Shown here: piece after piece, positions 1 to 10,500 of the stretch | Numbering within the stretch: the first letter of the stretch is position 1 | Layout of the letters: each line of letters starts with the position of its first letter | Assembly (NCBI GenBank): GCA_001970855.1 | Contig: LSSN01005844.1 | Location: forward strand, 1 to 28,237 | Source of the DNA: Smittium culicis | Lineage: Eukaryota; Kickxellomycota; Harpellomycetes; Harpellales; Legeriomycetaceae | Direction of reading: 5' to 3' | DNA: 28,237 bases | Program-made: the position numbers and the translations under genes | The notes under the pieces: model-generated | The model's input: the letters and a program-made list of their open reading frames with translations, nothing else | What the model was told of the DNA's origin: nothing | Database searches by the model: none

Positions 1-156
1 AGTTATAGTTATAGTTATAGTTATAGTTATAGTTATAGTTATAGTTATAGTTATAGTTATAGTTATAGTTATAGTTATAGTTATAGTTATAGTTATAGTT
101 ATAGTTATAGTTATAGTTATAGTTATAGTTATAGTTATAGTTATAGTTATAGTTAT
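1..156. repeat. (AGTTAT)26 hexanucleotide microsatellite
   Basis: The first 156 bases are 26 uninterrupted copies of AGTTAT, after which the phase breaks (TTATTTC). The tract runs off the left edge of the window, so its true length is unknown. It lies about 90 bp downstream of the stop codon of the minus-strand ankyrin gene. A two-copy echo of the same hexamer occurs at 3037-3048, upstream of that gene. A contig ending in such a repeat would be natural for an assembly break. The unit is not G-rich, so I do not call it telomeric. Confidence 0.97.
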
Positions 157-247
157 TTATTTCAGGAAAATTGGAAAATATTTAATGTTTTGTGTAATGT
201 AAATTTACACCAAATATAAAAAGAATGTTAAAACTTGTATAAAATTT

Positions 248-1066
248 TTACAACTCTTTGTACACAAAATTGAAGTTAAAGTAGTTTGAAATACTCTCAG
301 CCAAATAATTAAGCTGCGAGCTACTGATATCAATTCTAGATCCTAAAATCCTTTTAGCTATACTAAAGTTATTTTCCGAGCAAGCGTATTGGAACGATTT
401 TCCGTCAGGATCGATCAAGTTTGCGCCTTTGCTGATCAGATATTCTACTAGTTCCATCGACCCGCTTTTACACGCCTTTGCGATCGGCAGATTGTTTTTA
501 TAGTTTATTTCAGCTCCTTGATTTAATAGTATTTTAACTGTTTCTAAATGGCCATTACTACATGACTTTAGCAAGAATTTGTTGATTTGTTCGGTCGAAA
601 AATTATCCAAACTTAAAGCAGCCTTTATAACTTGGGTGTACCCAAATTTGCTTGCATTAGCAAGTAAATCGTAATAATTTAATGACGAGAATTTGATATG
701 TTTCATTATTGAGTTTACAACATTTTTCGTATCATTGGTTATAGCTGCATTAAGCAATATTTTGATCTTATCACTTTCAGTATTCTTGTATCTTAGTAAA
801 AAATCAATTATATAAAACAGCCCCATCTTATAGAGAGTTAAAAGGTTACTATCACTTAGTTCATTTTTAACCTCATATTGTTTTATCTTAGTATCCTGGT
901 ACAAATTCTGATAAATATTCAATGTTAATGATTCCAAGTATTTTAAAATCGCCTCGTCCTCCCATCTTGCCTTGGTTTCGCTGAAAATGAGCTCAATGAG
1001 TTTTATATTCTTGGTTTCCAAAGAATCTTTGAGTATTTTGCTACCTTTGCAGTAAAAATCCGCGCC
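248..1066 (-). CDS. C-terminal ankyrin segment of paralog A, downstream of the in-frame stop
   Basis: The frame continues directly after the TGA with GADFYC, the same words that follow LISKGAN/LITKGAD in the paralogs. It then stays open to TAA at 248-250. The first 15 codons (1022-1066) precede any start-like codon and the first ATG lies far inside, so this piece is not an independent gene. It contains about five ankyrin-like repeats, including the family's best-conserved block, KACKSG..ELVEYLISKGANL..DGKSFQYAC. Independent translation is unlikely. Confidence 0.55.
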   Translation of the reverse strand, partial: GADFYCKGSKILKDSLETKNIKLIELIFSETKARWEDEAILKYLESLTLNIYQNLYQDTKIKQYEVKNELSDSNLLTLYKMGLFYIIDFLLRYKNTESDKIKILLNAAITNDTKNVVNSIMKHIKFSSLNYYDLLANASKFGYTQVIKAALSLDNFSTEQINKFLLKSCSNGHLETVKILLNQGAEINYKNNLPIAKACKSGSMELVEYLISKGANLIDPDGKSFQYACSENNFSIAKRILGSRIDISSSQLNYLAESISNYFNFNFVYKEL

Positions 1067-2845
1067 TCACGAAATCAGATACTTGAATGTTTCCAAATTT
1101 TCGGTTTTTGCCGCATAAATCAACGAGCTGCTATTTTTTATGCGCACGTCAACGCCATTATCGACCATGAACTTGACCATCTCAAAACTGCCACTAGATA
1201 ATCCGCACTCAACATCATCATCGTCCAATTTAGCTAGCAGGAACTTGTCCTCAAAAAGCTCTTGCAGCACACGGTAGTTTTTGTTTATAACAGAATGCCT
1301 AAACGTTTCCGCCAGCGTGTATTTAAACGCGTCTCTGTTTTTGTACAAAAAATCGTTCATTTCGATGGATCCGTTTTCTGATATACTCTTAGCTTTATCA
1401 ACCGACTTTTCTGATATCAACGACCCATTATCAACCAAATACTGCATAACTTCAAAGCTGCTTTTCGATACTGAAAGGTATAAGGGGTTTGGCGATGTCT
1501 TGTACAAATCCACGCCATTTTCAGACAATGTTTTGATATTTTCGAGGTTAGCGCCCTCGTAAATTAACAATTTTTCTTCTTCAGATGCATCTTCCAAAAT
1601 GTAACCTAGCTTGATAATTCTGCTTAAGACTTTAAACCTGCTCTCTTCAATGCACTCTTGAATAATAAGTACATTGTTATACTCAAAAAATTCCTTGTTT
1701 TTGGCTACAAACTCAATCAAATCTTCTTTTTTCTCTTTTTTTGATTTCAACAAATCGATCGCTTCTTGCGTTATTTTAAATTTATCAATGACTATCGATA
1801 AAGTTTCAACATTTTCGGACTCTATTGCCATATTTATAAATGAAACTCCCTCTTCTTTTATTTCAGGACCAAATTTTTGATAAATTAAGTCTACAAAATC
1901 TGGCTGTCTAAACTTAATAGATTCAATAAATAATCCTGTAATGTCGATTAATTCTTTTTTGTGAGATATTAAATCCATGATTATTTTAAAAGAGTTGAAT
2001 TTTCCCGACTTTATGGCACTTTTTAAATGAAATTCAGTCTTGATAAAGCTATTAACATACAAGTAACTAGTATATTTTGTATAACAGACAAATAGATTGT
2101 CCTTAATTTGGGCATATAGCATTTTAGTGTCATTAAAATCGTGCTCAGACCAGGTATAAACACCATTAACCTGGTTTTTACATTGTGGAATCAAGTAGTT
2201 TTTTACGCTATGCTCACTGATGTATTCATTTTGGTCATATATTGGTTCTGAATAAACGTATTTATATACTTTTAGTTTGAACTCTTTATGAATAGCGACT
2301 ACTTCTTTTCCTTGAAAATAGTCGCTTTTTTTGACTCCTAGTCCCGTGAAATCAAATTTTAATTTGTGCGCAGAAACAAGTGTTTTAAGAACGTCGTCAT
2401 ATCCATTTAGAATCATTTTTTCAAAACTTTCATAGCTATACTCGTTTATATTCACTTGAGGCTCTAGAGTGAGCTTTGAGGGGGAACTACCGGCTACGCT
2501 TTTTAGCCTTTTTAGGGTAAGAAGTTTTTTCAAAACGTTTAACCACCCATAAATCATTAACTTGTCAATAACGCAAAATGCCGGCTCTGTAGGGTAGTAG
2601 CCCTTATTCATAAGCGAAAGAACTAAACTTTCGTTTTTCAGTAAATTTGGAAACTTTCCCAAAATCCCAAAAATCGACTCGCCCACGTTTCTCGCGCGAT
2701 TGAATAGAAAATTTATTCTAACTGAGGGAATCGTGGTTACTTCATAAAATTTTCTGCATACTTTGTAAAAATTCAAATTCTGAGACTTTATAAAAACTCT
2801 TGATATTATATCAGTGTTTAGTTTACTGAAAGTTGAATTATTCAT
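1067..2845 (-). CDS. N-terminal open segment of paralog A (592 aa)
   Basis: This is the part that would be translated if the TGA at 1067-1069 terminates. It holds the F-box-like region, the YGW/SAH middle region and roughly the first half of the ankyrin-like helices, ending abruptly in ENLETFKYLIS in the middle of an ankyrin repeat. The ATG at 2845 is the first Met and aligns with the starts of paralogs B (15043) and C (19918). Ending in mid-repeat would leave the last repeat unfolded, so a functional 592-residue product is possible but not what the family design suggests. Confidence 0.7.
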   Translation of the reverse strand: MNNSTFSKLNTDIISRVFIKSQNLNFYKVCRKFYEVTTIPSVRINFLFNRARNVGESIFGILGKFPNLLKNESLVLSLMNKGYYPTEPAFCVIDKLMIYGWLNVLKKLLTLKRLKSVAGSSPSKLTLEPQVNINEYSYESFEKMILNGYDDVLKTLVSAHKLKFDFTGLGVKKSDYFQGKEVVAIHKEFKLKVYKYVYSEPIYDQNEYISEHSVKNYLIPQCKNQVNGVYTWSEHDFNDTKMLYAQIKDNLFVCYTKYTSYLYVNSFIKTEFHLKSAIKSGKFNSFKIIMDLISHKKELIDITGLFIESIKFRQPDFVDLIYQKFGPEIKEEGVSFINMAIESENVETLSIVIDKFKITQEAIDLLKSKKEKKEDLIEFVAKNKEFFEYNNVLIIQECIEESRFKVLSRIIKLGYILEDASEEEKLLIYEGANLENIKTLSENGVDLYKTSPNPLYLSVSKSSFEVMQYLVDNGSLISEKSVDKAKSISENGSIEMNDFLYKNRDAFKYTLAETFRHSVINKNYRVLQELFEDKFLLAKLDDDDVECGLSSGSFEMVKFMVDNGVDVRIKNSSSLIYAAKTENLETFKYLIS

Positions 2846-5800
2846 TTTGGTATGAAGTTATTTTTTCTGTCTGTTAAGATAAGTTTAATGTAAGATGATT
2901 AGTATTTATATATTATAACATCAGAGAAAAGTACATCATTAAATTATTCCTATCTATGGATTTTCATTTAAAAAACACACAATTTGCAATTTAAACGATC
3001 TAAATGCCAATAACTAACAAAATTAATAATAATTATAGTTATAGTTATGCGTACTTATCAATAATCTTCAGGAAAATATTAAATTATATAATTTTTTCAT
3101 ATATTAATGCCAAAATTTTACACATTTTAAACTTTTATTTGCAAAAGAATATCTTATTGTATTTAATTAAAAGTATATATTTTAAAAAATACTGCATATA
3201 TTAATTATCCCCAATTAAGTCATAAAATCAACTTTTAGGTCTGTATAATAATATCATAATTGGTAATTTAATTACCGCATATTACAGATACTATTTCCAC
3301 TTGCTGATTATTTTTCTTGAATAATAATCAAAGATAAATGCACTTTTTTTAGAAATTTATTTTGGACAATATTAATCTTGATTATTTCGTGCATATAATA
3401 AAAATATACAGTTGGGCCTTATAATAAAAAAAAAATTCTACTCAAAAATTATTAAAAAACATCAAAACATATTCTTTAATATGTTAATTTTATCACTAAT
3501 TCATACTATGAAACTAGTTTATTATTTTTGTTTAGCGTTGCTGGTGTGCCCATCATCCAGTTTTTAGGGTCGACGATTAAATTTTTGAGTGGTATTATTT
3601 TCTTTATTTATGGAAATCTCATTTTAGCTATACATTTCGTTACATAATATACCTAGCTGATTCCAAAATAAATACATTCAAATATGAGAGATTCTAAATT
3701 AAGAAAGCAAATTGTTGTAGCTCAAAATTATTGGACTGAATATTTTAATGTTTAAAATATTATTGACCTAATTGTATATGAATTTCAATTTTTATATTTT
3801 ATCCATTTCATCTTTTAAGTGTTATTTTCTAAAAAAAATTATATATTTTTTTATTTGAAGGTATCTAAGTATTAAATATTGTAAACTGTAACTCTTTACG
3901 CATAAAAATTATCTCTTCGTTAAGAATCATTCATACAATAAAATTAACTATATTACTGAGTCGATTTAATAAAAAAAATCCGAATAAAATCAATTTAAAC
4001 ACCACAAACCAATAAAAAAATACTAATAAAATTAGAAAAATTATTTTTGCAAACATGAACATATTCAGTCCTTAAAATATAATAAATATTTATTTAGGTA
4101 TAATTTGCGACTGTATGTATATATGGGGGAAATTTTAATTATTAATTAAAAGAAGTTAAATTTATTCCTTTAAATAAAAATTTAGGATAAATAATCGGAT
4201 CACTTTTATACATGTATGACTTTCTGAGTCATTTAAATATATTTAAAATTTAAACAATGTTTTTGAATAAAATTTACGCCATATTATTTATTAAAGCTTT
4301 TATTATTAATTTATTGAGCTCTTTTTGAATCAATGTAATTTTTTTCTTGTTTTGTCAAGGATTATAAAATAAAATTTTGAATCAGCTCGGTATTTTTTCA
4401 TTTTTATAATACATTACATTTAAATTTTTTTAATTAATATACTCAGTGTTGGTAAAGTGAAAATATACTTAAACTAGTTAACTAAATGATTTTTTCAAGT
4501 ATTAGACAATAGTAAAAGATCAATTGATCAAATATATAACAAAAAATATCCTGCTGTGAACTTTCCAATTTTAAATAGGAAAAGGAGTTGGAATTGAAAT
4601 TCATATGTTGTGATTTGTGATTTTAAAACATTTAAATTTTCATTGAAAACAAAATATGATTTCAATATTATAGATGAAATTTTAATATAATTATGATTTA
4701 AAATATTTATTATAACTATTTTATGACATATTTTTGTTTCTTAGACTTAATTATTCAATAAATTTTATAAATTAAAATCAAGCCAATACAAAAATTTGAT
4801 CTTGTGAGGTGAATCTTATGAAATCTTAGATTTAAATATAGCTTTGATTTTGATTATTTATTCAACTACGCATTTCTATTTTAAAGATTAGGAAAATGTA
4901 TATTAATACTGAAAACCGATTATAACGATAAATATCAATATTTTATATACTATTTGTAAAATAAAGCCTGAAATTACAAAAAATTTTGCGATTTTTATAT
5001 ATTATCAATAAAATTTTTTGTGTATATTTTTAGTTTTATCGAATTATCATTATTGCTTTTTAGTAATTTTTAATCAATTGACAGAATAAAATCGCCATTA
5101 TTTCGCATTAAATTTATTATAAAACAAAAATTAATACTGAATAAATTCTTAGGAAGCTATACAATTTATTTCATTATCTCGAAAAATAGCTAAAATAAAT
5201 AATTATTATTATTAGGGATGGCTCATCTTGTTTATAGAAGCGCGTTTCATAAAATATTCCTAAAAATAAAAAAATATATCGTAGTATTAAAATATCTGTT
5301 TTATTTTTAACTTTACACGTTAATAATTTTTGAAGCTTAATATTATTAACTACATTTGAATAAAAATCTTCAATTATAATTAATTGATATTTACGTGAAA
5401 TTTCGGTTAAAAAATATATAGCTAACTTAAAGTTATAATAAAATGTATTTATCTATCTAAAAACTAAGTGATTTTCGTCTCCTGTAGGTTTTTCAAATAA
5501 TTTACATAAGATACAAAGTATTCTTTAAAACTGTTTTTTTTTTTTTGATATTTCAGTAAGTTTTTTAAGTCAGACAAACTTTATAAAATCAAAAATACAT
5601 CTAAATGAAATCCACAATTTCCAAATTTCTCAAATATAAACCCCATGTGGATTTTTTATGGACCAAAACACCTTATTAACCCTCATAAATTTTTATGTAG
5701 TTTGATTTATACTAAATAAATATTATTTGAAATTTCCGATTATGAAATTTTTTTGTTCTATATTATAAAGAATAATTTTTAATATGAATTATTAGCTTTC

Positions 5801-6902
5801 AAGGCGTTATTTTTACAAAATGTCTACTTTTTATATGGCTTTAGAAATATTTTTTTAAGTTTTAAGCTTTTTGGATTTAATCTGTCGAGCTGTGATATTC
5901 AGGGCTGATGGAGTATTTATCATAATATCCCCTATTTATACTACGTATTTTCCTGTTAGCTTAATAATAAATTAGAAATTAATGGATATATAGTTTGATA
6001 TATTTTTTATATTTTCAAAAAAATTAAAATAGCTCGTAAATACAGTACAGCAACAAAAATATATCAGAATTTATGGTGATTATTTTAACTAAAGAGCTAT
6101 ATTTTCTATAAAAAATACAAATAAAATATAAAGGCTTATTGTCGCCATCATAAAAATTTATACTCCCAAATAATCCACAGTTGTTATTGATATTAAAAAA
6201 ATATATAAAATAAATTTTAAGTGTTCAAAAATTTGATTTTATAATTTGATTTTTTTTAATAGCTAGCGGTGCTCGAAACACCTACAAAAAATTTTATTTA
6301 TATATCTTGATATAGAAAATTATATGTCTCATCTCAATATATTAGAAATTAAAAAAAAATTTAAATTATAAAAAAATATATGAGATTTTATTTCAATTTA
6401 TCATTGATTACAGTTTTAATTCGTTACACCCTTTTACATATTTCCCCTGTCATAATTGTATTTAGACATGCCTACGACTGTTTTAGGACTTTCCCTGAAA
6501 CCTATTTAAAAAATTATATACTTTAATTCTTTTATTTTGCTAAATACATTTCAGTAAGTATATTAAACACATTTACTAATGGTTTTAAAATTATAATGAA
6601 AAATTCAAAAGGGTTTAAAAATGATGTATAAATGATAAAATAATTTTTTTCAACTGATTACCCTCTTGCGGTCTATATGATCCATACTCTCTGGGAATGG
6701 ATTCAAATATATTTATGAATCGCTTATATTAATTATTATTAGTGTACCAGACACAAGAATTTCAATCAAAAATTTTATCTGAATTTCGATTTCAAATATG
6801 GGATAATAATTGATTAGAATTTTCTTCCTCAATTAGTTTTAAAATCAGTACCAAAATTGCTTATTTTAAAGTACAAAGTGAATAGATAAATCAACTGAGC
6901 CT
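2846..6902. other. AT-rich intergenic region, no gene recognised
   Basis: About 4 kb of A/T-dominated sequence with frequent stops in all frames. It contains the short AGTTAT echo at 3037-3048 and a slightly GC-richer patch near 3530-3590 with no recognisable coding or RNA signal. The only ATG-started reading frame of note (3004-3204, plus) encodes low-complexity Ile/Tyr/Lys-rich sequence typical of random AT-rich DNA. Confidence 0.7.
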
Positions 6903-6974
6903 TTTTTTTCAGCTATGAACCCGTCATTTTTCGATTTTCAGTGATTTAGCCTCCGGCTGCAAATAATTTATAAT

Positions 6975-7590
6975 ACTTGGTTTATGATTTTCATTTTTTG
7001 ATATCTTTGAGTAGCTTGGATTTTTCACATTCAAATTCAGCCCAGTATCCTGCACTCCCAGCTTCATTCCCTGTTACATTGATATTTATTCAACCAGTTG
7101 CCTCTACCATAGATTTTCCGGTCGACATTCATGATTATAGTCTGAAAGTTTTAGTCTTGTGTGCAAAATTTTTCGTCCACCGAGCACTTTCAGTCTCGCA
7201 GGCGGCCATCCGGGCATTCATTAGTGCACTGATAGTTCTACGATCCATGGTTTTGGAGTTGAGAATTTGTGTTAAAAATACTCATGGGCTGTGCTAGATC
7301 GCGTGAGCTGATTTTTCTCGCAGTTCGTCCCTGTTTTGCTCCATGGTGCTGATTTACCTAATTTTGCAACTATTCGGATTGCCTTGTCGATTTCTGGATG
7401 TATGTGATTGCATATGACATCTTAATACCAAATTTATCCCCACTGTAACATCCAATCGGTATCATCACCGAATTGATGAAATTTATTTTTAGCGCTGTGA
7501 GTACATCAGACCGTCTCAAGAAGCTTTAGACAGCGTATACAGTTTTCCTGACCTTATTTATGTTTCTCTTTATCGCTCCCATAACATTCT
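6975..7590 (-). mobile_element. Degenerate LINE (non-LTR retrotransposon) reverse-transcriptase C-terminal fragment
   Basis: On the minus strand this GC-richer patch translates, in three successive frames, into protein-like pieces. The first (about 7580-7440) includes SFLRRSDVLTALKINFINSV followed by PIGCYSGDKFGI. The second (about 7394-7340) is EIDKAIRIVAKLGKSAPW, with RDELREKSA in the shifted frame. The third begins at an ATG at 7248 and reads MDRRTISALMNARMAACETE. The order resembles the region after the RT palm in LINE polymerases (a P-I-x-x-Y-G-G-E-like box, then an ID-K-I-R-x-V-x-K-x-x-K block). At least two frameshifts and several stops make it a dead fragment. It is truncated at the 5' side near 7600. 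A T8 run at 6902-6909 could be the remains of its A tail. The family assignment comes from memory of LINE proteins. Confidence 0.6.
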
Positions 7591-7599
7591 ACAGCTATT

Positions 7600-10500
7600 C
7601 ATAAGCTGTTACAAGTAGGTTTACTGATCGATGGATTGAATTTTTTATCATTAATCAATAAATTATATAGCTTATTTATGATTAATTATTGACCAAAAAT
7701 AATAAAAATAATAAATTTTGACTAAATATTTAACAAAAAATAAATTTCAAACAGCGAATATTTCAGGGAAGTATATTAGTTTTTTATTTCAAAATATTCA
7801 AATATAAAAATTAATTTTTATATGTAAATAATTAATTTAAGCAAAAAAGTGGTTAAATTAATATTTTATGTATTTTCCATAATTACACACTGCCAAAAAC
7901 CATTTATTGCCATTAAATTCCTAATGAGAACAATAAATAAGAATATCTTAGGTATATAAAACCAAATTTTAATGAAATATATATAGCTATTCATATATCT
8001 CAAATAACTTTTATTATAAGTTTCGATTTAAGAATAAAAAAAACAAATCCCAAAGTATATATAAAATAATAAATAGAAAAACAAATATTATGGGTTTTAT
8101 GAATAATTTCCACAAATACTGCAATTTATTTCTTTAAAAATTACAAGATTGTGTTATGAATTAATATTACTAGAATTATTTTTATTTCCAGATACAATTT
8201 TAACGATATTTTTTTTCGATTTCAGCAATGCCATTACTTATATTTATCGTAAAAACATGTAATTATAGTTGATTTTATATATCATTATATGCATCCGTTT
8301 ATAAAATATCCAATTTGTAATTTCCAAATTAATTTTTAGTTAGTATCATATTCAGATCTAAAAAATTTATTCAGCTATAATCACCCCCAGTATTTCATGT
8401 ATACCAATAGATATATTGCGATCAAATAGTTAAAATATAATATTGGAGGATCACACTAACACGTGTATCTGAAGAATTATTTATTTCTAAAACAAGCATA
8501 TTTCATGGAATCGATAAATACTTTTCCCAACAGTTTCATGCATTTGATAAGAGTAATTTGATTTCGTAAATTTCAATAGATGTGGTATCTAAAAGATCAT
8601 CTTTAGAAGAGAATTTTAATGACTCTTTTTTTTATTTATTTCAATCTCATCTATTATAGATATGTAAAAAACTCATTCTTTGAGATTATTTTTTTTATAC
8701 AACCAGCTATAGTCTCAATATATTCGAAAGTTATTCTGGACAGGAATTTCAAGTATAGTATTTTGAGTTTATATTTTTTATGTTACTCTTTAGAGAATAT
8801 TAAACACCCTATCTTATCCTCTACATGTGAAAAACAATTAAAAATATTATTATCATAATAATGCATATTTAAAATCGGTTTTGGTTAGTTTTTCGTATAA
8901 ACTTTGATAAAAATTTTTTTCTGGAAAACTAAATCTAAGATAATAAGGTTTCTCCAATTATATTATTCAATATAATCGTCTCAATTGTTGAAGAAATTTG
9001 AGCGGAGTTTAAAACGCTGTAGTTTAAAAAAACCCAGAAGTATCGAATTCCACACCAGTCTGATTTTTGCTCTTTAACCTTTGGATAAGTCTCTAAAATT
9101 ATGGAAATTATTTTTTTCTGCTGGATAGGTCATCACCAAGAATGATTTAAAAATTTTATTTACGTATATTCTTAAAGTTAGATAGGGAAATTAAGCTAAT
9201 AAATTTATCATTTCCATTTTGTGGGGTTTAAAAAAGTTTTTTTTTTTTTTTACAAGAAATAATTAAAATTGGAAACTTTAATGTAACTGAGAATATTTAT
9301 TTGTTTATTATAGATCCATAAACAAATTATTGCTATTTCTAAACGAATAATTAATTCTAATTATGAAATTATTACAATTAGCTTTTATCAAGCATGAAAA
9401 ATATTTTTTAGCATTTATCCACTACATTTGGAAAAAAGAGGATAAATAACAAGAGCATGCTAAAATATAAGTAATTTTATTAATAATTCATAATTTAGTA
9501 TAATCACGTAAGAAAATCAAATTAATATTTATTTAAACCACAATTCTTTTAAAAAAAAGATATACTAAATCGTATATCGCTCGATTTTGTCCACTTTATA
9601 TATTATATAAAATCAAAAAAATAATAATAAAAATCTTCAATCATTAATTTATTTTTGATGATTTTGTATTTTATTAACAAAATTTTGTCTACTTGAATGA
9701 TTGAATGTAAATCTAGTTTATGTATATAAAATTAAGCTAGTTATTTTTGATTATTGAAAAAAAAACCGAGCGCTGCAGGAAGAGAAACGAAAAATCAAAC
9801 ATGATTGTTTTTTGACTGAAGCTCAAAATGGGATAAATCGCACACAAACTTTTATGACCCTATATTTTAAATGTATACTCTTAGAATTTAGAACACCTTA
9901 TTCAGGAAAAAAAAGGCTGATATATAGGATAGATGAGATTATAAAATAGATATGATTATGGGTAAATAACAGGATTTACTAAATTTTTTACAATTTCTAG
10001 AATTATATCATTAATAAAAAATTTGAGACCAAAATAGTATAAATATATGTAAAATGGTAACTTATAATTCCGAAAAAAGTTAGAGCTTGTAGAAAAATTA
10101 AAAATTCATAATACTGGTTTTTATTTGTAGTCTATTTTCCGAACAAATAGATCAATTATAACCTAGTGAACACATTAAATATATTTTTATCACCGAGCTA
10201 AGATTTATATTCTTTTCAAAATGAGATTTTATAAGCCCAAACATTCTGTTTTTTCTGATTATTTAAAAACCAATAATCGAATTATGAATTTTTTTAAATA
10301 TTTTTTCTACAATAAGATATAGAAAAATACAAAGATTTAACTCTTGATTAATTGCTAGCACTCAATGATGTTTTCAGGTTTTCTTTTCCTTTCTATAATT
10401 AAATTAGTGAAAAATAATCGAAACCTCATATAATTTTTTTTTTTTTTTCAAAGTGATTAAATGTAAATCAAATGATGTGGATTTTGAATATGTAAAAAAA

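Larger units (their letters stand above)
248..2845 (-). pseudogene. F-box/ankyrin-repeat protein, paralog A, interrupted by one in-frame TGA
   Basis: One reading frame runs from ATG at 2845 to TAA at 248-250 (866 codons including both stops), broken only by TGA at 1067-1069. Residues about 5-45 resemble an F-box (IISRVFIKSQNLNFYKVCRKF). A family-specific middle follows, with YGW at 99-101 and SAH at 158-160. The C-terminal half is degenerate ankyrin repeats, for example GSMELVEYLISKGANLIDPD. F-box plus ankyrin proteins usually act as substrate receptors of Cullin-RING ubiquitin ligases; that role is inferred here. The TGA falls inside a repeat that reads LISKGAN or LITKGAD in the two paralogs, so it replaces a residue and does not mark a natural end. 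The 257+ codons after it stay open, suggesting a recent lesion, an allelic null or readthrough. No intron fits, because the flanking residues are conserved. Confidence 0.85.

Noticed and set aside
1..156. Telomeric repeat at a chromosome end
   Set aside because: The unit AGTTAT lacks the G cluster of known telomere repeats, and two copies occur internally at 3037-3048. A microsatellite at an assembly edge fits better.
1022..1069. Short intron removing the TGA of paralog A (GTGAGG ... CAAAG)
   Set aside because: It would be about 26 bp, too short, and would delete GADFYC, which both paralogs keep.
1067..1069. TGA read as tryptophan under a variant genetic code
   Set aside because: The homologous residue is Lys, not Trp, and the decarboxylase needs no recoded TGA.
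2903..2912. TATATAAATA as a TATA box for paralog A
   Set aside because: It is well placed, but such strings occur everywhere in this AT-rich DNA, so it carries no weight.
6977..7297. 106-codon plus-strand open frame as a gene
   Set aside because: It is antisense to the LINE remnant, whose minus-strand motifs explain the open frame.
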